From Trema orientale (taxonomy: Eukaryota; Streptophyta; Magnoliopsida; Rosales; Cannabaceae), in contig JXTC01000092.1 in assembly GCA_002914845.1 (NCBI GenBank), forward strand, positions 24,369 through 88,368: DNA of 64,000 bases. Direction: 5' to 3'. A program made the position numbers and the translations under genes. The notes below the pieces were generated by a model. That model did not search any database and was not told the DNA's origin. It worked only from the letters and a program-made list of their open reading frames with translations. Below are positions 35,154 through 47,520 of this stretch, piece by piece. Each line of letters begins with the position of its first letter. The stretch's first letter is position 1.

Positions 35154-35168
35154 AAGAAGGGAGGAAAT
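35154..35168 (+). other. Polypurine tract
   Basis: AAGAAGGGAGGAAAT is immediately followed by the 3' LTR start TGTAATACCC. Confidence 0.9.
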
Positions 35169-38100
35169 TGTAATACCCATGATTAGAATGTCCTAGAATT
35201 GCTAAGTGTTACTTGTTATTAATTACATTTAATGTTATTTAATTTATATAGTATTTGTGCCTAACTTGATTCTATGCAGTGATAATGTCCAACAGTGCTC
35301 GATCGATGTATACGTGCCCTGATTTAAAATTATAACGTAAAGTTTACATTTACTGCATGTTGAGAATTTTTATTTGTCATATTATATTTTGTTATGAGTG
35401 CATTATGAATCTAATTGTCTTACATGCGTACTAAAATTTTGTAGATTCCTAAAAAAAAAAATGTAATTACATAATCTAATATATTTATTTGAAGTTAATT
35501 AACTAAGTAATTGTTGTCATTAATGTTATTTAATTGACACAACGTGGTATTTAATTTTAATTTAAGTGTCGTGTAAAAAAAAAAAGAAATCATTTATACA
35601 ATTATTTATTTTTAAATTTCCTATGACATATATATATATTAATATTTAAATAGAAATTAGATATATATATATATTAAATAAACTAAATAAAAAAAATGAA
35701 TAAAAAAAAGGGGGCTGCCGTGGAGAGTCATTTATATGACTTATAAAAGGAAAAGAAAAATAATAATAATAATAATAAAATAAAATAAAAAAGAAAAATA
35801 GAAAAAAAAGGGAAACCTAAAGTTTAATTCCAATAGGATTTCAAGTATATATATATATATTGATGTTTATGTTTCTATTTTTCTCAAAATCCTAGCCACT
35901 TCTACCTCTTTCTCATCTCTCTAAAAACTCAGAAAGAAATTCTCTAAGCATCATTCTGTGTATTTCTCTATCTTTAAATTTTTAATCTCCAAGAGAAGTC
36001 TAAGTCCAACAATTACAAGATTTTTTTGTCAGTTTTTATTGAATTGCGGGTAAAATCTCTACTCATACTTTTTCTAATTGTTTATTTATTTATTTTTCTA
36101 TAGGTATGATAATAAGTCTCAATTGACTGTATTTATGTGATTAAACATAATTTTATTGATTATTTTGTGAATTAAATATTCCTTAGCATGTATATGTCAC
36201 TGTTTTGTTTTCTCATAAAACTGATCTCCGTGTTCTACGAATTTTTATAAATAGCTCGAAATTTATTTTTGTACTCTTCTTTTTCTGGGTCTTTCTGGAG
36301 ATATCTAGTTTAGTTCCAAAAATTTTCGGAACCAATAGTATGTTAATTAAATAATAACAAATTTTTGATTACACGTTATCAGTGTGCTGAAAATCTGTCA
36401 ATAAACACTTTTCTGAGACTCCTGATTTTATATTATTTTTTATAGAGATTTCCATGATCTAATATTTATAGAGTATATTCTTGGATATGTTATATAATCA
36501 CTATAAAATTTATAGATAATTTTTCTTAATGGATTATTGTTTATGATTTTCTAAATGTTATGTATACTATTACGATTGGGTGCTGACAGTTTTATAAGAG
36601 GATGGTTATAAATTATGAATAATTACTTAACATCACTTTCTGAGCCAATAAAAATTTTTAGTTATATTTCTATATGTCTAATATGTCTCTAAAGAGTTTC
36701 AATATAAAAATATTTTTGTAGTAGGAGAAATAAATCGTTTTGTACCTGTTAGTCAGAAAACATACGAAATTGACAGATTTTATGTTTAAATTCTAAAAAT
36801 ACATAAATATTATTTGTAAGTGTATTTTATGATTTCTTTTAATTTTGTACAGTAAATATTGTGTTAAGAATGCTGTTGTGAAATTTTTACGTCAAATTGA
36901 TTGGTGAGTAAGGAGATATAATTTTTATATGAGTTACTGTCAGTTTTAGTTATTGTTTTGTACAAATTTTCAGAGGTCTAAACTACAAGCGTATTCTATG
37001 AAATTATTTGTGGGATTATTGTATGAGATGTTGATTTGTATTCTATATTTGATATTTTCAGTTTTATACATAAATTATGCTCATCTTAAGTGCATCAAAG
37101 ATAAAATAATCTTTTAAGAAATTTCGTTGAAATAAGAAAAATAAATTAAGCAAATTTGCATTTATAATACCGATGATGTAGGCGGGGCACGTAAGTCGTA
37201 AGTATTCGAAGGACATTCTCACTTTTCTTGACTTTTTTTTTTCACTTGGACTTAAGGTAAGTAAACCATACTTAACTGCTTTAATTGTTTATATGTTTTA
37301 TATTGTATAATTATGTGTTATATGTGTTTTATGTGGAAATTAATGACGTGGAAATTAATGACATGTAACATATTATTTTACGTGAGGCATGATCATCCAT
37401 ATGCATGACATTATTTTATAAAATGGTATGTTTCAAAAGAGCAATAGTTTACAATGGAATAATTTTTCTAAATTAATTAAAGATTCTGAAAATTAAGATT
37501 TTAAAGAAATTGGTGTGTGTCTATGTCTAGAGGGCTGAGTGGGCATAGGACGCGGGGGACCGGCATACCCACCAAGGAAAAATGATAATAGACTATATTA
37601 GGGAGGTGCCCCATATGATTTTAACTCCGGGGACGATAGGACCTTTTCGGGATCATTAATGTGTGTGTGGCTACATAGGCTAGGTATACTCACTTTATAC
37701 CTCTAATATGGTTCTACCAAGGAGTCGGTAGCAAAGTAAAAATTGGTTCAGCAATCACGGCCCACTGGTTATCAAAAGCTTAGGCATTACACTGAGCCCT
37801 CTCAAGGATTTAAAATGAAACGTCTTCAAAGTTATAAAAGATCACAAAGACCATTATTTAGAAAATAACTAAAGCATGCCTCATCAATTGTGTGCATTGT
37901 GGTTTACTTACTGGGCTTTTAGCTCATTATATTATTTAATATTTTTCAGGTGATGAATAGTAGGATGGCAGATGGTAGTGATGAGGAGACTTGGCGACAT
38001 GGTAGTCTAATGGTCTAGATTTTAATTGGATGAACATTTTCTAGCCTTTATTTTCTATTAATAATATTTTATAGTTTTAAAAATTTTCTTTAACTTATGT

Positions 38101-38255
38101 TACTTCAAATTACTGTTAGTATTTTCTTTAAGAATTTAATAGACTTTAATGAGTTATTTATTTAAAAAAAAAATATTCCGTATTTTATCTTTGTTTTAAG
38201 AAATTCAATGATAACATCTCCTAATCTAATAACCTTAGACTAAGGAGGTGTTACA
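35169..38255 (+). repeat. 3' LTR, 3087 bp
   Basis: It is the partner of 28379-31455, with the same ends and order. Differences by eye are scattered point changes, small T/A run changes, and a 17-bp tandem duplication in this copy (GTGGAAATTAATGAC repeated at 37334-37366). The putative leader intron sites are kept (donor 37257, acceptor 37949). Confidence 0.95.
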
Positions 38256-38260
38256 CTTTT
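38256..38260 (+). repeat. Target site duplication CTTTT, right
   Basis: Exact match to 28374-28378. Confidence 0.95.
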
Positions 38261-38997
38261 ATGACAATAAAACGTTCCAGGACATAAATAAAGAAGATCT
38301 TAAAATTTCACCGTAAACTCAAAACATTTACTCTCTGAAATTATAAAACAAAATTGATGAAATATGTTTATCAGGTTTTATTAGATAATAACCAACACAT
38401 ATGAAGAATTTATACAAAATCATATGAGTAAGATATGAACGTAAGCATGACATCTCACAAAAATTTTAGATCCCAACTAATTTTTTAACTTTAGATATCA
38501 TTGGTTGAAATTGAATCCAACAGCAACAAAATTTATCTTAAAGGATAGAGTTTGAAAAGTTATCTTTTTCTTGAATCTTGAAGAAAGCAAATAGAGAAAT
38601 TCTTAAAATCACAAAGAATTCTCAACAAATACGAGAGAAAGAGAGATCGAGGGAAATATAAGAGGTCTTTAACATGTAATATATATGTTTTAGTCTTAGG
38701 GTTTTCAGGTTAAACTTTTTTTTTTTCTTTTTTATTTTTTTAAACTAAAATACATATGAACATTTATATGTAATGCACATATATACATATACAAAGAATA
38801 GTGGCCTAGGAAAGTTTCGGGTTCCTTTCTTTTCTTTATATATATAGCATAAGACTATGTTACACATAAACATAGCTACGTTTCCTTTTCTCTTTTAAGT
38901 ACACACATTTAGAATTATATGATAAAATATAATAATATATAAAACTATATCTGGTACTTCACGTGTAGACTTATAATCCTTCCCACACGATATATAT
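38261..38997 (-). repeat. Possible copia LTR remnant, right half
   Basis: AT-rich sequence continuing 27441-28378 across the gypsy insertion. On the minus strand a TATA-like CTATATATATAAAG near 38850 and a leader-like CTCTCTTTCTC stretch near 38640 fit an LTR promoter and leader. No coding sequence. Boundaries are not resolved. Confidence 0.3.
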
Positions 38998-40020
38998 TGT
39001 TGTGTAATATAATTACAAGTACACAATATTACAAACAAATAATATAATGATAAGTGAGTATCATTCCCATGAAAATTGTATTTACTAAATACCAAAATTA
39101 TTCTAATCCTAATTTTATTTGAAAATAATATATAAAAAAGAAAATTTGCACAAAATCTAATTTTATTTGAAAGCAAATCAAAAAGAAAATTCACTCTAAA
39201 ATAAACCTAAATAGCTGATTAATAATAAAGCATGACGAAATAAATAAAGCTGACACTCAATTAGCTAAAGATCGAACGTTTCTGATTTCACAAAAACTAA
39301 TATTGTTTAAATCTTCTATTTAATTAAATCAAAATTTTTTCCATATATTGATAATGAATTTCTCTAAATTAATTATTAATCTATCTCGAGCATTAATAAT
39401 TTAATTCAGCTAGCAAATCTCCTACATCTTTGTGAAATATCTAACATAGTCAAATTTCATGCAGAACAGAAAATTCATAATTACTGCACAAATCATATAA
39501 ATATCTCTATCTTATGAAAATATATGGTATTTCATTTAGATCTAATTCAATTATCGCTTCTCAGTCTCAAATTAAATTCCAAATAATGTAATTATTTATC
39601 AGACAATCATAAGCATTAAGAACAAATTCAAATACTCAGTATATATTAGAATAAAACATTAATTTTATTAAACTAAGAAAAATTAAACACTCAACTGTAT
39701 TGTAGCTCTAGAAAAGAAAATTTAGATCTAAAATAAAAGAAGTCATAATTTTAGACATAAAGAGTAAAAGGAAAGAAAAACTCCTAGTGAATTTGACTCG
39801 TAGTATGCCTAACTCCAGCTTGTGGCAGTCCTTTCTTCTCTTGAAGTCTCTCTCTCTCTCTCTATCTCTCTCAATCTAAAGCTCTCAAAACTGCTTTAAA
39901 AATATGTCCTAGAAGTCCCAATATATAGAATTCTCGAATTAGAGGCAAATTTGTAATAAAATTGAGTTTTGACAATAACAGACTCACGAAGTAGCACTGC
40001 GGCTGTCAAAATTGTAATCA
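38998..40020 (-). repeat. Athila/Tat-like LTR remnant, about 1.0 kb
   Basis: On the plus strand it begins TGTTGTGTAATATAATTACA, continues ACAAGTACACAATATT, then TACTAAATACCAAAATTATT. This is the same order of phrases as the Athila-like LTR at 15925 (AAGTGCACAATG, then TACTAAATACCATAATTG). It ends AAAATTGTAATCA with CCCAATTTTT outside, which would be a polypurine tract on the minus strand. A (CT)n tract lies at 39846-39872. No target duplication was found, so it may be part of a larger lost element. Confidence 0.55.
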
Positions 40021-40047
40021 CCCAATTTTTCTTCTTTTTCTCTCTTT

Positions 40048-40056
40048 TATGTTTTA
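40048..40056 (+). repeat. Target site duplication TATGTTTTA, left
   Basis: Nine bases directly outside the foldback element, repeated at 42827-42835. Confidence 0.85.
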
Positions 40057-42826
40057 GGCTTTTTAATACAAAAACTGCTGGAATTGTCTAACACTTAGGA
40101 CCGAAAAAAAATTTACATGCATGCAAACTATGGAAAACACATGATCACATCATGAACGCAGCAGAAAAAACAGTAGATTTTGGTTCTAAAATTTTACATG
40201 AAATCATATTTTCATAACCATATAACATGCATATGTTATATAGCGGATCATGTATAATATAAATCAAATCTAGATGCACAAACCCTAGAGATGAGATTCG
40301 AGTTCCTCCTTTGATCTCCTTATTGATGGTGATCAAATCTCCAACCCTAGATCTTCTTATCTATGCTCTTGCTCTTGGTTGATTAAGTGAGTGGGTACCA
40401 AGTTGAATCCTTCGTTGGAGAATGATCAAGAACACCTTCTTGATCTTTTGGAACACCGGGATGTGAGATGAGAGTGTGAGGTTACAGGAAACTTTTTTCT
40501 CTCTCACTTAGCCTTAGGTTGGCCGATTTCTCTCTCTCTCTCTCTCTATGCCTTATGCGTGTAGCTCTCTTAGAGTTACAGTGTAGTTTTTTCTCTCATG
40601 TATCTTATATATATGAGGCCAAAAACTACTAACCTTAGTCCAATTAGGATTGGGCTTGTTCTCCAATTTGGGCTTTGGGTGTATTTTTATAAATATGTGC
40701 AAGTCATGTAACTTATTTATAAAAATACCAACTTCTGTGCAGAATCATTATTTTACACAGTTTCATGAAACTAATTTCACAAATACCACTAACCAATTAA
40801 TGATCTTTATTGAGTTAGACAAGCGACCTAATAAATCCAAATAATCTAAGCTCCAATAATATGATAAATACATAATAACTCTTATTATGTTATTTATATA
40901 AATATTATTAGTAAAAGGGACACTCCACTAAAGGCCTAATACTGTACTCTTAGATTAGATGTCATGCCTTTTATAGAGATTCAATCAAGTAACCTTGATT
41001 AACCGATCCATCTAGCATATTCTATACCACACATAGAATCCCTATACAATGCCGTAGTTGGATAGGTGAAATTACCGTAATACCCCTCCAACATCTATTT
41101 ACCTTTAAGTTACCATCTTTCTATCAAGGAATATTGTTGTCGATAATTTTGTTCTCAATGGCCATTTAGACAAAATTATCAACCAATTCACAAAGTGAAT
41201 ACTAAGATCTTATATTTAATTATTTCACGAATCATGAAAGAACCTAAAGTGGCATTAATGTATAGTGTCCTTAACTATTTGGTGTTCCCATCAATTCATG
41301 AGCCATAACCTCCAATATGCTGGAGTTCACCTCTAATTTCATAGAGGTTAGTCTTTTATCAAATCAAAAGGCTACAACCCATGAAAGCAAGTCCAGTCAA
41401 ACATCAAGGATTAAGATCTACATGCAAAGAGCTAGTTTGTGGTAATTTAAGAATTGAGTTCCGGCACTCCAATTCTTTATATTACCTGGTCCAGTTCAAT
41501 ACACATAACTTGTTTATGTTGTATTATTGTTTCTATCAGAAGTCACATACTTCAATAATTTGAGACACATCATTCCCATTGAGATAGAGAAACACTAAAA
41601 CCTATAGTATATAAAGTATTCCATCTTTATTATAGATTGTGAACTAATTCATTTAGACTTAGATAAAGAAACAAGTCTCCCCATAATTAACACTTAATCA
41701 TGTTTGTTTCTTTATACACAAATAAAGTCATAGAATTTTTTTCAGATAAATAAACTATTTAACTAAGATAATTTAATCTAGCAAATATCATAATTGCATA
41801 TAAAAGAAAGTTATTTATACTCAAAAGAGTAAAATTGGAAATCTGCTTTTTTAGGGCAAAAATCCCAACAAAAACCCTCTATACTCAAAACAAATTAGTA
41901 AAATTAACCCTGAACTCAATTTTTTGTAGTAAAACTCCTTGAAGTCCCTAATATTAGTTTTGTTAGAAAGGAAAGGTGTTTCTGTTAATTTTTTTTTCAG
42001 TTAAGTCCTCATTCTTTTATTCGTAGCTTTTAGGTCCTCATTCTTAGATTTTTCTTTTACGTTAATCCGTTTTAATCTTTTCTGTCTAAAACTACCGTTA
42101 ATTAGCATTTGCCCAAAATGTACTCATCTCAGGGGTAAAATTAGAAACAATCGGAAATTATTATTTTTAAAAAAAGTAATTATGTTATCGTTTATATTCA
42201 AGACGAATGTAAGAAATTGAAAAATTTTATATGGTTCCAATATAGATCTACTTTGGTTCGAGTATTAATATATCTAGAAGAGAGGTATATGAATATGTTG
42301 CCAATTTTATGGGACATATATTGCCGATTTTATATTTTATCTTTCTAATTTTATGAGATATATATTACTAAAATTTTATATAGTTCTAATATGGATCTAC
42401 TTTGATCCAAGTATTCGTATACATCTCTTCTAAATATATGAATACTTTGACCAAAATAGATCCATATTAAACCATATAAAATTTTCCAATTTCTTCCTTT
42501 TGTTTACATTTTTTAAAAAATAATAATTTCTTTTTGTTTCTAATTTTACCCTGAGATGATAAGGTGTTAGGCAAGTGTTAATTAATGGCAGTTTTGGACA
42601 TAAAAGATTAAAAAGAATTAACGTGAAACAAAAATCTAAGAATGAGAACTTAAAAGTAACAAACAAAAGAATGGGGACTTAATCGTTAAAAAAAACTAAT
42701 AGAAACACTTTTCTTTTCTAACTAAACTAATATTAGAGACTTCAGGAGATTTTGCTACAAAAAATTGAGTTCAATGTTAATTTTACTAAATTGTTTCGAA
42801 ATCAATGGATTTTTTTATTAAAAACC
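40057..42826. mobile_element. Long-arm foldback element (Mutator-type MITE), split by a solo LTR
   Basis: Without the inserted solo LTR the element is about 970 bp. Left and right arms are inverted repeats over about 400 bp each. Examples are AATTAGTAAAATTAACCCTG (41891) with its inverted match at 42777-42796, and AAAATTTTATATGGTTCCAA with its match near 42470. The ends are GGCTTTTTAATACAAAAAC on the left and, reverse-complemented, GGTTTTTAATAAAAAAAT on the right. A 9-bp duplication flanks it, as in Mutator-type transposons. It has no transposase of its own, so it is non-autonomous. About 100 bp at 42300-42400 form the centre. Confidence 0.8.
40076..41870 (-). repeat. Copia solo LTR, 1795 bp, with AAAAC target duplication
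   Basis: It is the reverse complement of the LTR at 5495-7296, with ends TGCTGGAATTGTCTAAC and GGGCAAAAATCCCAACA on the plus strand. AAAAC is found at 40071-40075 and 41871-41875. It has no internal region, so it is the product of LTR-LTR recombination. A (CT)n tract is at 40529-40547 and the conserved hairpin at 40424-40445. It sits inside the left arm of the foldback element. Confidence 0.95.
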
Positions 42827-42835
42827 TATGTTTTA
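42827..42835 (+). repeat. Target site duplication TATGTTTTA, right
   Basis: Exact match to 40048-40056, on the other side of the foldback element. Confidence 0.85.
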
Positions 42836-42857
42836 ATTCAAAAACTGAAATGGGTGC

Positions 42858-42866
42858 AATAATCAC
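42858..42866 (+). repeat. MULE target site duplication AATAATCAC, left
   Basis: Exact 9-bp match to 50914-50922, directly outside the left terminal inverted repeat. Confidence 0.92.
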
Positions 42867-43337
42867 GGAGTGAAATCACCTGTCTCTTTTTCCTGTCCCC
42901 CTCCCCGTCCCCCCACTTAAAAAGTGCCACCTCATAAAAATTGCCAACTCACTTTTTAACAGAGTTAGCCACTGACTTCTTTTCCGTCCAGTTTTTCTTC
43001 TTTACGCCTTTAATGTTTTCTTTTATTTAAAAAAAATGAAAAAGAAGACTAATCGCATGAAAAAAGACCAAATAACTATTTCCCAATACGCTGTCATTCT
43101 CTCTACTAATCCATAGCCATCACATTCAAATCTTTCTCTATTCTTTCTGAAAAGTGAAAAAGTGATCAACCAAAAGACAAAAATTATTCCATCACTCAAA
43201 CCATTTTATGCAAGGTAACTCCTATTTTTCCTTTTCCTTTTTCTTGGTTTTTTTTTTTTTAGGGATTTGGAAAGATTTGGGATTATTTAATCAATCAATT
43301 TAGAACTTCAATATACTTATTAGGATATCTGGTTAAA
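42867..43337 (+). repeat. MULE left terminal inverted repeat
   Basis: It matches the reverse complement of 50480-50913 through CCCCCCACTTAAAAAGTGCC, the AACTCACTTTTTAACAGAGT segment, TGATCAACCAAAAGACAAAA and TTATTAGGATATCTGG. Long repeats of this kind usually hold the element's promoter, and the transposase starts about 150 bp inside. Confidence 0.92.
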
Positions 43338-43365
43338 TAATATATATGTACATGGAAAAGTATAT

Positions 43366-43405
43366 NNNNNNNNNNNNNNNNNNNNNNNNNNNNNNNNNNN
43401 NNNNN
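43366..43405. other. Assembly gap, 40 N
   Basis: Forty N lie between the left terminal repeat and the transposase start. The true gap size is unknown, and the first exon or promoter of the transposase may be affected. Confidence 0.98.
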
Positions 43406-45584
43406 TCCAAACTTTATTTTAACGTTGAAGGATGAACAAAAGAAATCTGATACGACAAATAACGAAAAAATAAACACTTGAATTGATTCATTCAAGAATC
43501 TCTGGTAAAGTGATACCAAAACTCAATATGGAGTTTGACACAGAAGAAGAAGCCTATAATTTCTACAATGCTAATGCTTACAAGGTAGGTTTCAGCATTC
43601 GTAGAAGTAAAATGCATAAAGATGCGGATGGAAAAATAACAAATAGAATCTTCTGTTGTTCTAGTGAAGGTCATCGTGAAAAAGATAAGCGACATGTTAC
43701 AGTAAAATCTCATCGGTCTGAAACAAGGTTGGTTGTTTAGCAAGAATGAAAATCAATTCTTCTCGTTAGACCGGTAAATATCATGTAATTGAATTTATTG
43801 CTGATCATACATATAAGACATCAAGCCTTAGCAAAAGTCATTTACATAGATCTCAAAGGAGATTGACTCATGGCCATGCAGTTGAAATTGATTTGGCTGA
43901 CATCTCAGGAATTGCTCCCAAGGCAAGTTGTGATTTAATGGCTAGGTTAGTTGGTGGGCGAGAGAACCTTGGATGTACTCTAGTTGATTGCCGAAATTAT
44001 TTGCGGACGAAACGAATAATTCAAATGAGATTAGGAGACACTGATGATATTCTTGAATATCTTCAAGGTATGCAATTAGAAGACCCTGCTTTTGTTAGTG
44101 CTATACAAGCTGATGAAGATGATATGAGAACCAATATTTTTTGGGCAGATGGAAAAATCAAGGCAGATTATTTTCATTTTGGCGATGTTGTTAGCTTTGA
44201 TACAACTTACAAAAAAAATAAAGAAGGTCACCCTTTTGCAATGTTTGTTGGGGTAAATCATCACAAGCAAACTACTATTTTTGGAGCGGCACTGTTATAT
44301 GATGAAACTGCTGAAACATTTGTTTGGTTGTTTGACACTTTTGCTAAGGTAATGTCAGGAAAAAAGCCAAAGACTATTCTTACTGATCAAGATGCAATGA
44401 TGGCGAAAGCATTAGCTTCCCAGTGGCCAGAAATAACTCATCGCTTATGTATTTGGCATTTATACCAGAATGCTGCAAAACATCTTAGTAGGGTTTTTGA
44501 ACATTACCGAGAATTTGTCAAGGATATTAGTAGTTGCATATATGATTATAAAGAAGAAGATGACTTTTTGGAAGCTTGGAATAAGATGCTTGAGAAATAT
44601 GATCTTAAAAATAATGAATGGTTGAAAAAAAATGTTCAGTTTAAAAGAGAAATGGGCATTGGTCTATGGTAGAGAGACATTTTGTGCAGACATGATAACT
44701 ACTCAGCATAGTGAAAGTATGAATAATGTGATTAAAAACTACGTTAGCTACAAGTATGATATACTGAGATTTTTCCAACATTTTGGAAGATTGATCGAGG
44801 ATCGATGATATGAAGAGTTGAAAGCTGATTTCAAAGCAACTCAGAGTACTTTATCATTGTCCCTCCTAATAGAAACTTTGAAGCATGCAGCAACTATTTA
44901 CACTCCAGCTGTTTTTAGAATGTTTGAAAAAGAATTGTGCAAGGCCTATGATTGTGGTGTAAATATTCATAGCGAGACTGGAATATTGATAGAGTATAGA
45001 ATCACCCCCCATGGAAAATATTTTTATCATACCATTAAATATGATTCTTCTAATGGTATAGTGACATGTTGCTGCAAGAAGTTTGAGTTTGCAGGGATTT
45101 TGTATTCACATACTCTAAAAGTTTTTTCGTCTGTTAATGTTAAAAAAATTCCTTCTCAATATATTTTAAAAAGATGGACAAAATATTCAAAGACAGGAAT
45201 TTCTACAACACCTAAGTATGAGAATATGTCCATTGCCGATGCTAAAGCAAATATGGGAAGGGTTACAGAGACTTGTGCAAAATGCAAACTCAGATTGCGA
45301 CAAAAGCAGCGGAATATGAAGGAGCATATAAAATTGCCCTTTTTGCATTTAATAAGGCTTTGGAAGATGTAGATGCATATATTAGAAACTAGGGGGTTGA
45401 AAGATATACTTCTGTCACAATACATAATTACATCGAAGACAAAAGCACGCGTGGAGCTGATAATAAATTTTAAGGAATTAAGAGTAAGGAGAAAGTCCGT
45501 GGCAAATCTGGTCGAATTAAAGGTGCGCTTGAGAGGGCAAAAAAGAAGAAAAAGGTTGTCTATGAAAATTTTTCTTCACGTCAG

Positions 45585-45660
45585 GTAAGATTCTTACTAC
45601 AAAGTTTATATTATTCAGTTGTCTTCTTTTTTTAGTACTTTTTATTTTCCTATATTGTAG
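45585..45660 (+). other. Transposase intron 1
   Basis: CAG/GTAAGATTC to TATTGTAG/ATC. The reading frame (KKKKKVVYENFSSRQ, then IFPNHNLDNHFN) passes in phase 0. Confidence 0.65.
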
Positions 45661-45783
45661 ATCTTTCCTAATCATAACCTAGACAACCACTTCAATACTG
45701 GAACACCAATTTTATCGACTAATGTCATTCAACAGAATATGCCATCTTCATCGGTAGATATAGTACCATTGCATCTTAGAGAA

Positions 45784-45877
45784 GTAATGTTCTATCCTTG
45801 TTTATTTTGGTTTAATTATTGACTCATGTCTAAATGACTATTCTAGCAACAAGTTTATATGCGAATATTATTTTCAG
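45784..45877 (+). other. Transposase intron 2
   Basis: GAA/GTAATGTTC to TTTTCAG/GGT. The frame continues from LHLRE into GSSYAQSHFTYEDPSEK and stops at 45944. Confidence 0.6.
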
Positions 45878-45946
45878 GGTTCATCATATGCTCAAAGTCA
45901 TTTTACTTATGAAGATCCAAGTGAGAAAACAAGAACGCATGGTTGA

Positions 45947-46742
45947 ATTATCATAGCAGGTAATAAGATTATTTAAGACTCTGTGGTTTTAATTTTACTT
46001 AACATTAGAGTTTATTTTGTGTAACATCTTTTTTTTTTCTTTATAGGATGTATCAACTCCTACAAGATTACAAGAATTTGGATTTATCATTAAACTCTTT
46101 CAGTAGTGTAATTTTCATAATTTCCTGAGACTTTTTAAATTGCTATGTATGTTTTTGTTAATTGGGTTCCTGACTCAAATGACCAATGCTTTTTTTTTTT
46201 TTTTTTTTTACAAAACTAAAATTTTATATTTTAGTTTTTAGACTAATAAACTCTATAAGTTGTATTTTGTTTCTGTTTAATTATCTTTTAAACACTAGTT
46301 CATTGGAGATCCCATCTTTGAGAAAATACTCTAGTGCGATTGAGCTCCAAATAATTTACCTATGAGGAATTTGGTTGACTATTAGACTTCATTGTTCCAA
46401 AGTAGTTTAAAGTTCAACTTTCAATGAGTGAAGTTCTTTTCTTTTTTTGTTCACTTTTCCTTTTCTTAAACAATCTACAAGAGATATAATGTATTTGGCA
46501 AAACTTGTCTAAATAAGGATTTTGACATAGTAGAGATCTTAACATGAGAATAAGAAAAAGGTTTAGCAAAAATAAATATTGAAGTAACATTCAGCTTTAA
46601 TACAACAATGCTTAATATTATAGATTTAGACATATAATGGACAGCAATATTTCTTTGTTCTTATTGATACACGTAAAAATAGATGCTGCCACAAAAAAAG
46701 TTAAAATGAGAAGGAAAAAAAAAAGCATAGCCACATTTACTT
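45947..46742. other. MULE interior, no gene
   Basis: AT-rich with poly-T tracts (46032, 46190). It would hold the 3' end of the transposase transcript. Nothing else is supported. Confidence 0.5.
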
Positions 46743-46950
46743 TCATAAGCTACTTAGCAAGCTTTGCCTTATGTTGAAGCATTCAAAAGAAAGAATGCGT
46801 AGGCCATAATCTTTTCTCATAGCTTTTGAGCCCTCCTTTACTATTTTATGCTTTGCAAACTCCAAAAAGTTTATGTTGTCATTATGGCAAGGTTTGTTAG
46901 TACAATCTTGATATTGTTGTTTGGGGCATTTCTTCCTATCTGCATCATAG
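46743..46950 (-). CDS. Unidentified small ORF inside MULE, minus strand
   Basis: An open frame on the minus strand follows an acceptor-like TTCTATGATGCAG (about 46950). It encodes DRKKCPKQQYQDCTNKPCHN and continues charged and non-repetitive to LLSSL at the stop. I do not recognise it. Amino-acid composition looks coding-like, with cysteines in CxxxxxxxxCxxxxC spacing, but length is only about 67 codons. It may be an exon of a second MULE gene, a captured host exon, or chance. Confidence 0.25.
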
Positions 46951-47520
46951 AATCCAAAATACAGCAAAATATAAATATGCTAATTCATGATTGAGGTAAG
47001 ACTCATGCATAAAACTATATTTGTTAGCACATGATTCTTAGGGATTAATCATAGAAATCATGAATTACTTCTTGCTGATTCAACATTCTCTGTCCTACAT
47101 TCCTCTTTTTCTTACAAAAGCTGGAACTAATACAATTTGTGCATATAAGAACCACACTTTCAAATTAAGAAAAAGCAAAACTATTTGTACTCTTAACTAA
47201 ATTTTGAAAATAACAAGGCTGGATGAAAAATACTATTAGAAACACCAATTTCATGAATCAAATACAGTCCAATCTATTTTTGGTCATCATTTGTGTATGA
47301 GAGTTCGAAGTACTTACCGACTGAATATAATTATCTTCTCAAATTCTTCAATCCTAAAAATTCTTTTACAACAACGAAATGATATTAAAGAACCAAGGCT
47401 TAGGATCCTAATTGCAAAATTTAGATAGATTTTGTAAAATGAGAATCCAACTAAGTCCTCTTACAAACTAAAAGAATAAATTTAAGAACCAAGACTTATG
47501 ATCCTAATTCTTACCAAAGT
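46951..47520. other. MULE interior, no gene
   Basis: AT-rich, with two similar phrases (AAGAACCAAGGCTTAGGATCCTAATT near 47390 and AAGAACCAAGACTTATGATCC near 47484) about 95 bp apart. No ORF or RNA gene. Confidence 0.5.
47516..47520 (+). repeat. Target site duplication AAAGT, left
   Basis: AAAGT directly before the solo LTR, repeated at 49641-49645. Confidence 0.92.

Larger units (their letters stand above)
28379..38255 (+). mobile_element. Complete Ty3/gypsy chromovirus insertion, integrase-deleted, 9877 bp
   Basis: Two long LTRs (28379-31455 and 35169-38255) enclose a 3.7-kb internal region with a primer site, gag, a putative intron, protease, reverse transcriptase, RNase H, an integrase C-terminus with chromodomain and a polypurine tract. 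The insertion is flanked by CTTTT on both sides. The domain order and C-terminal chromodomain place it among chromoviruses, probably the Tekay/Del group. The integrase zinc finger and catalytic core are deleted at about 34595. The LTRs look about 97-98% identical by eye, so it is a young insertion, yet several C-to-T stops are already present. Confidence 0.95.
43483..45946 (+). pseudogene. FAR1/MULE transposase, three exons, degraded
   Basis: The N-terminal FAR1 DNA-binding domain has FDTEEEAYNFYNANAYKVGF and RIFCCSSEG (43528-43670). The MULE transposase domain (about 44100-44480) shows SFDTTYKKNKEGHPFAMFVG, the ILTDQDAMMAKAL segment and HRLCIWHLYQNAAKHL. A SWIM zinc region follows (about 45062), but its second cysteine is lost: LYSH in place of LCSH. 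A basic region and two short exons follow, with donor/acceptor pairs 45585/45660 and 45784/45877, ending at a TGA at 45944. Frameshifts lie near 43735, 44650 and 45285, and stops near 43768, 44807, 45391 and 45470. It recognised and cut the element's ends when intact and is now dead. Confidence 0.9.

Noticed and set aside
43483-45946. Domesticated host FAR1-RELATED SEQUENCE gene
   Set aside because: The gene is enclosed by matched terminal repeats and a 9-bp duplication and is full of stops, so it is a transposon gene.
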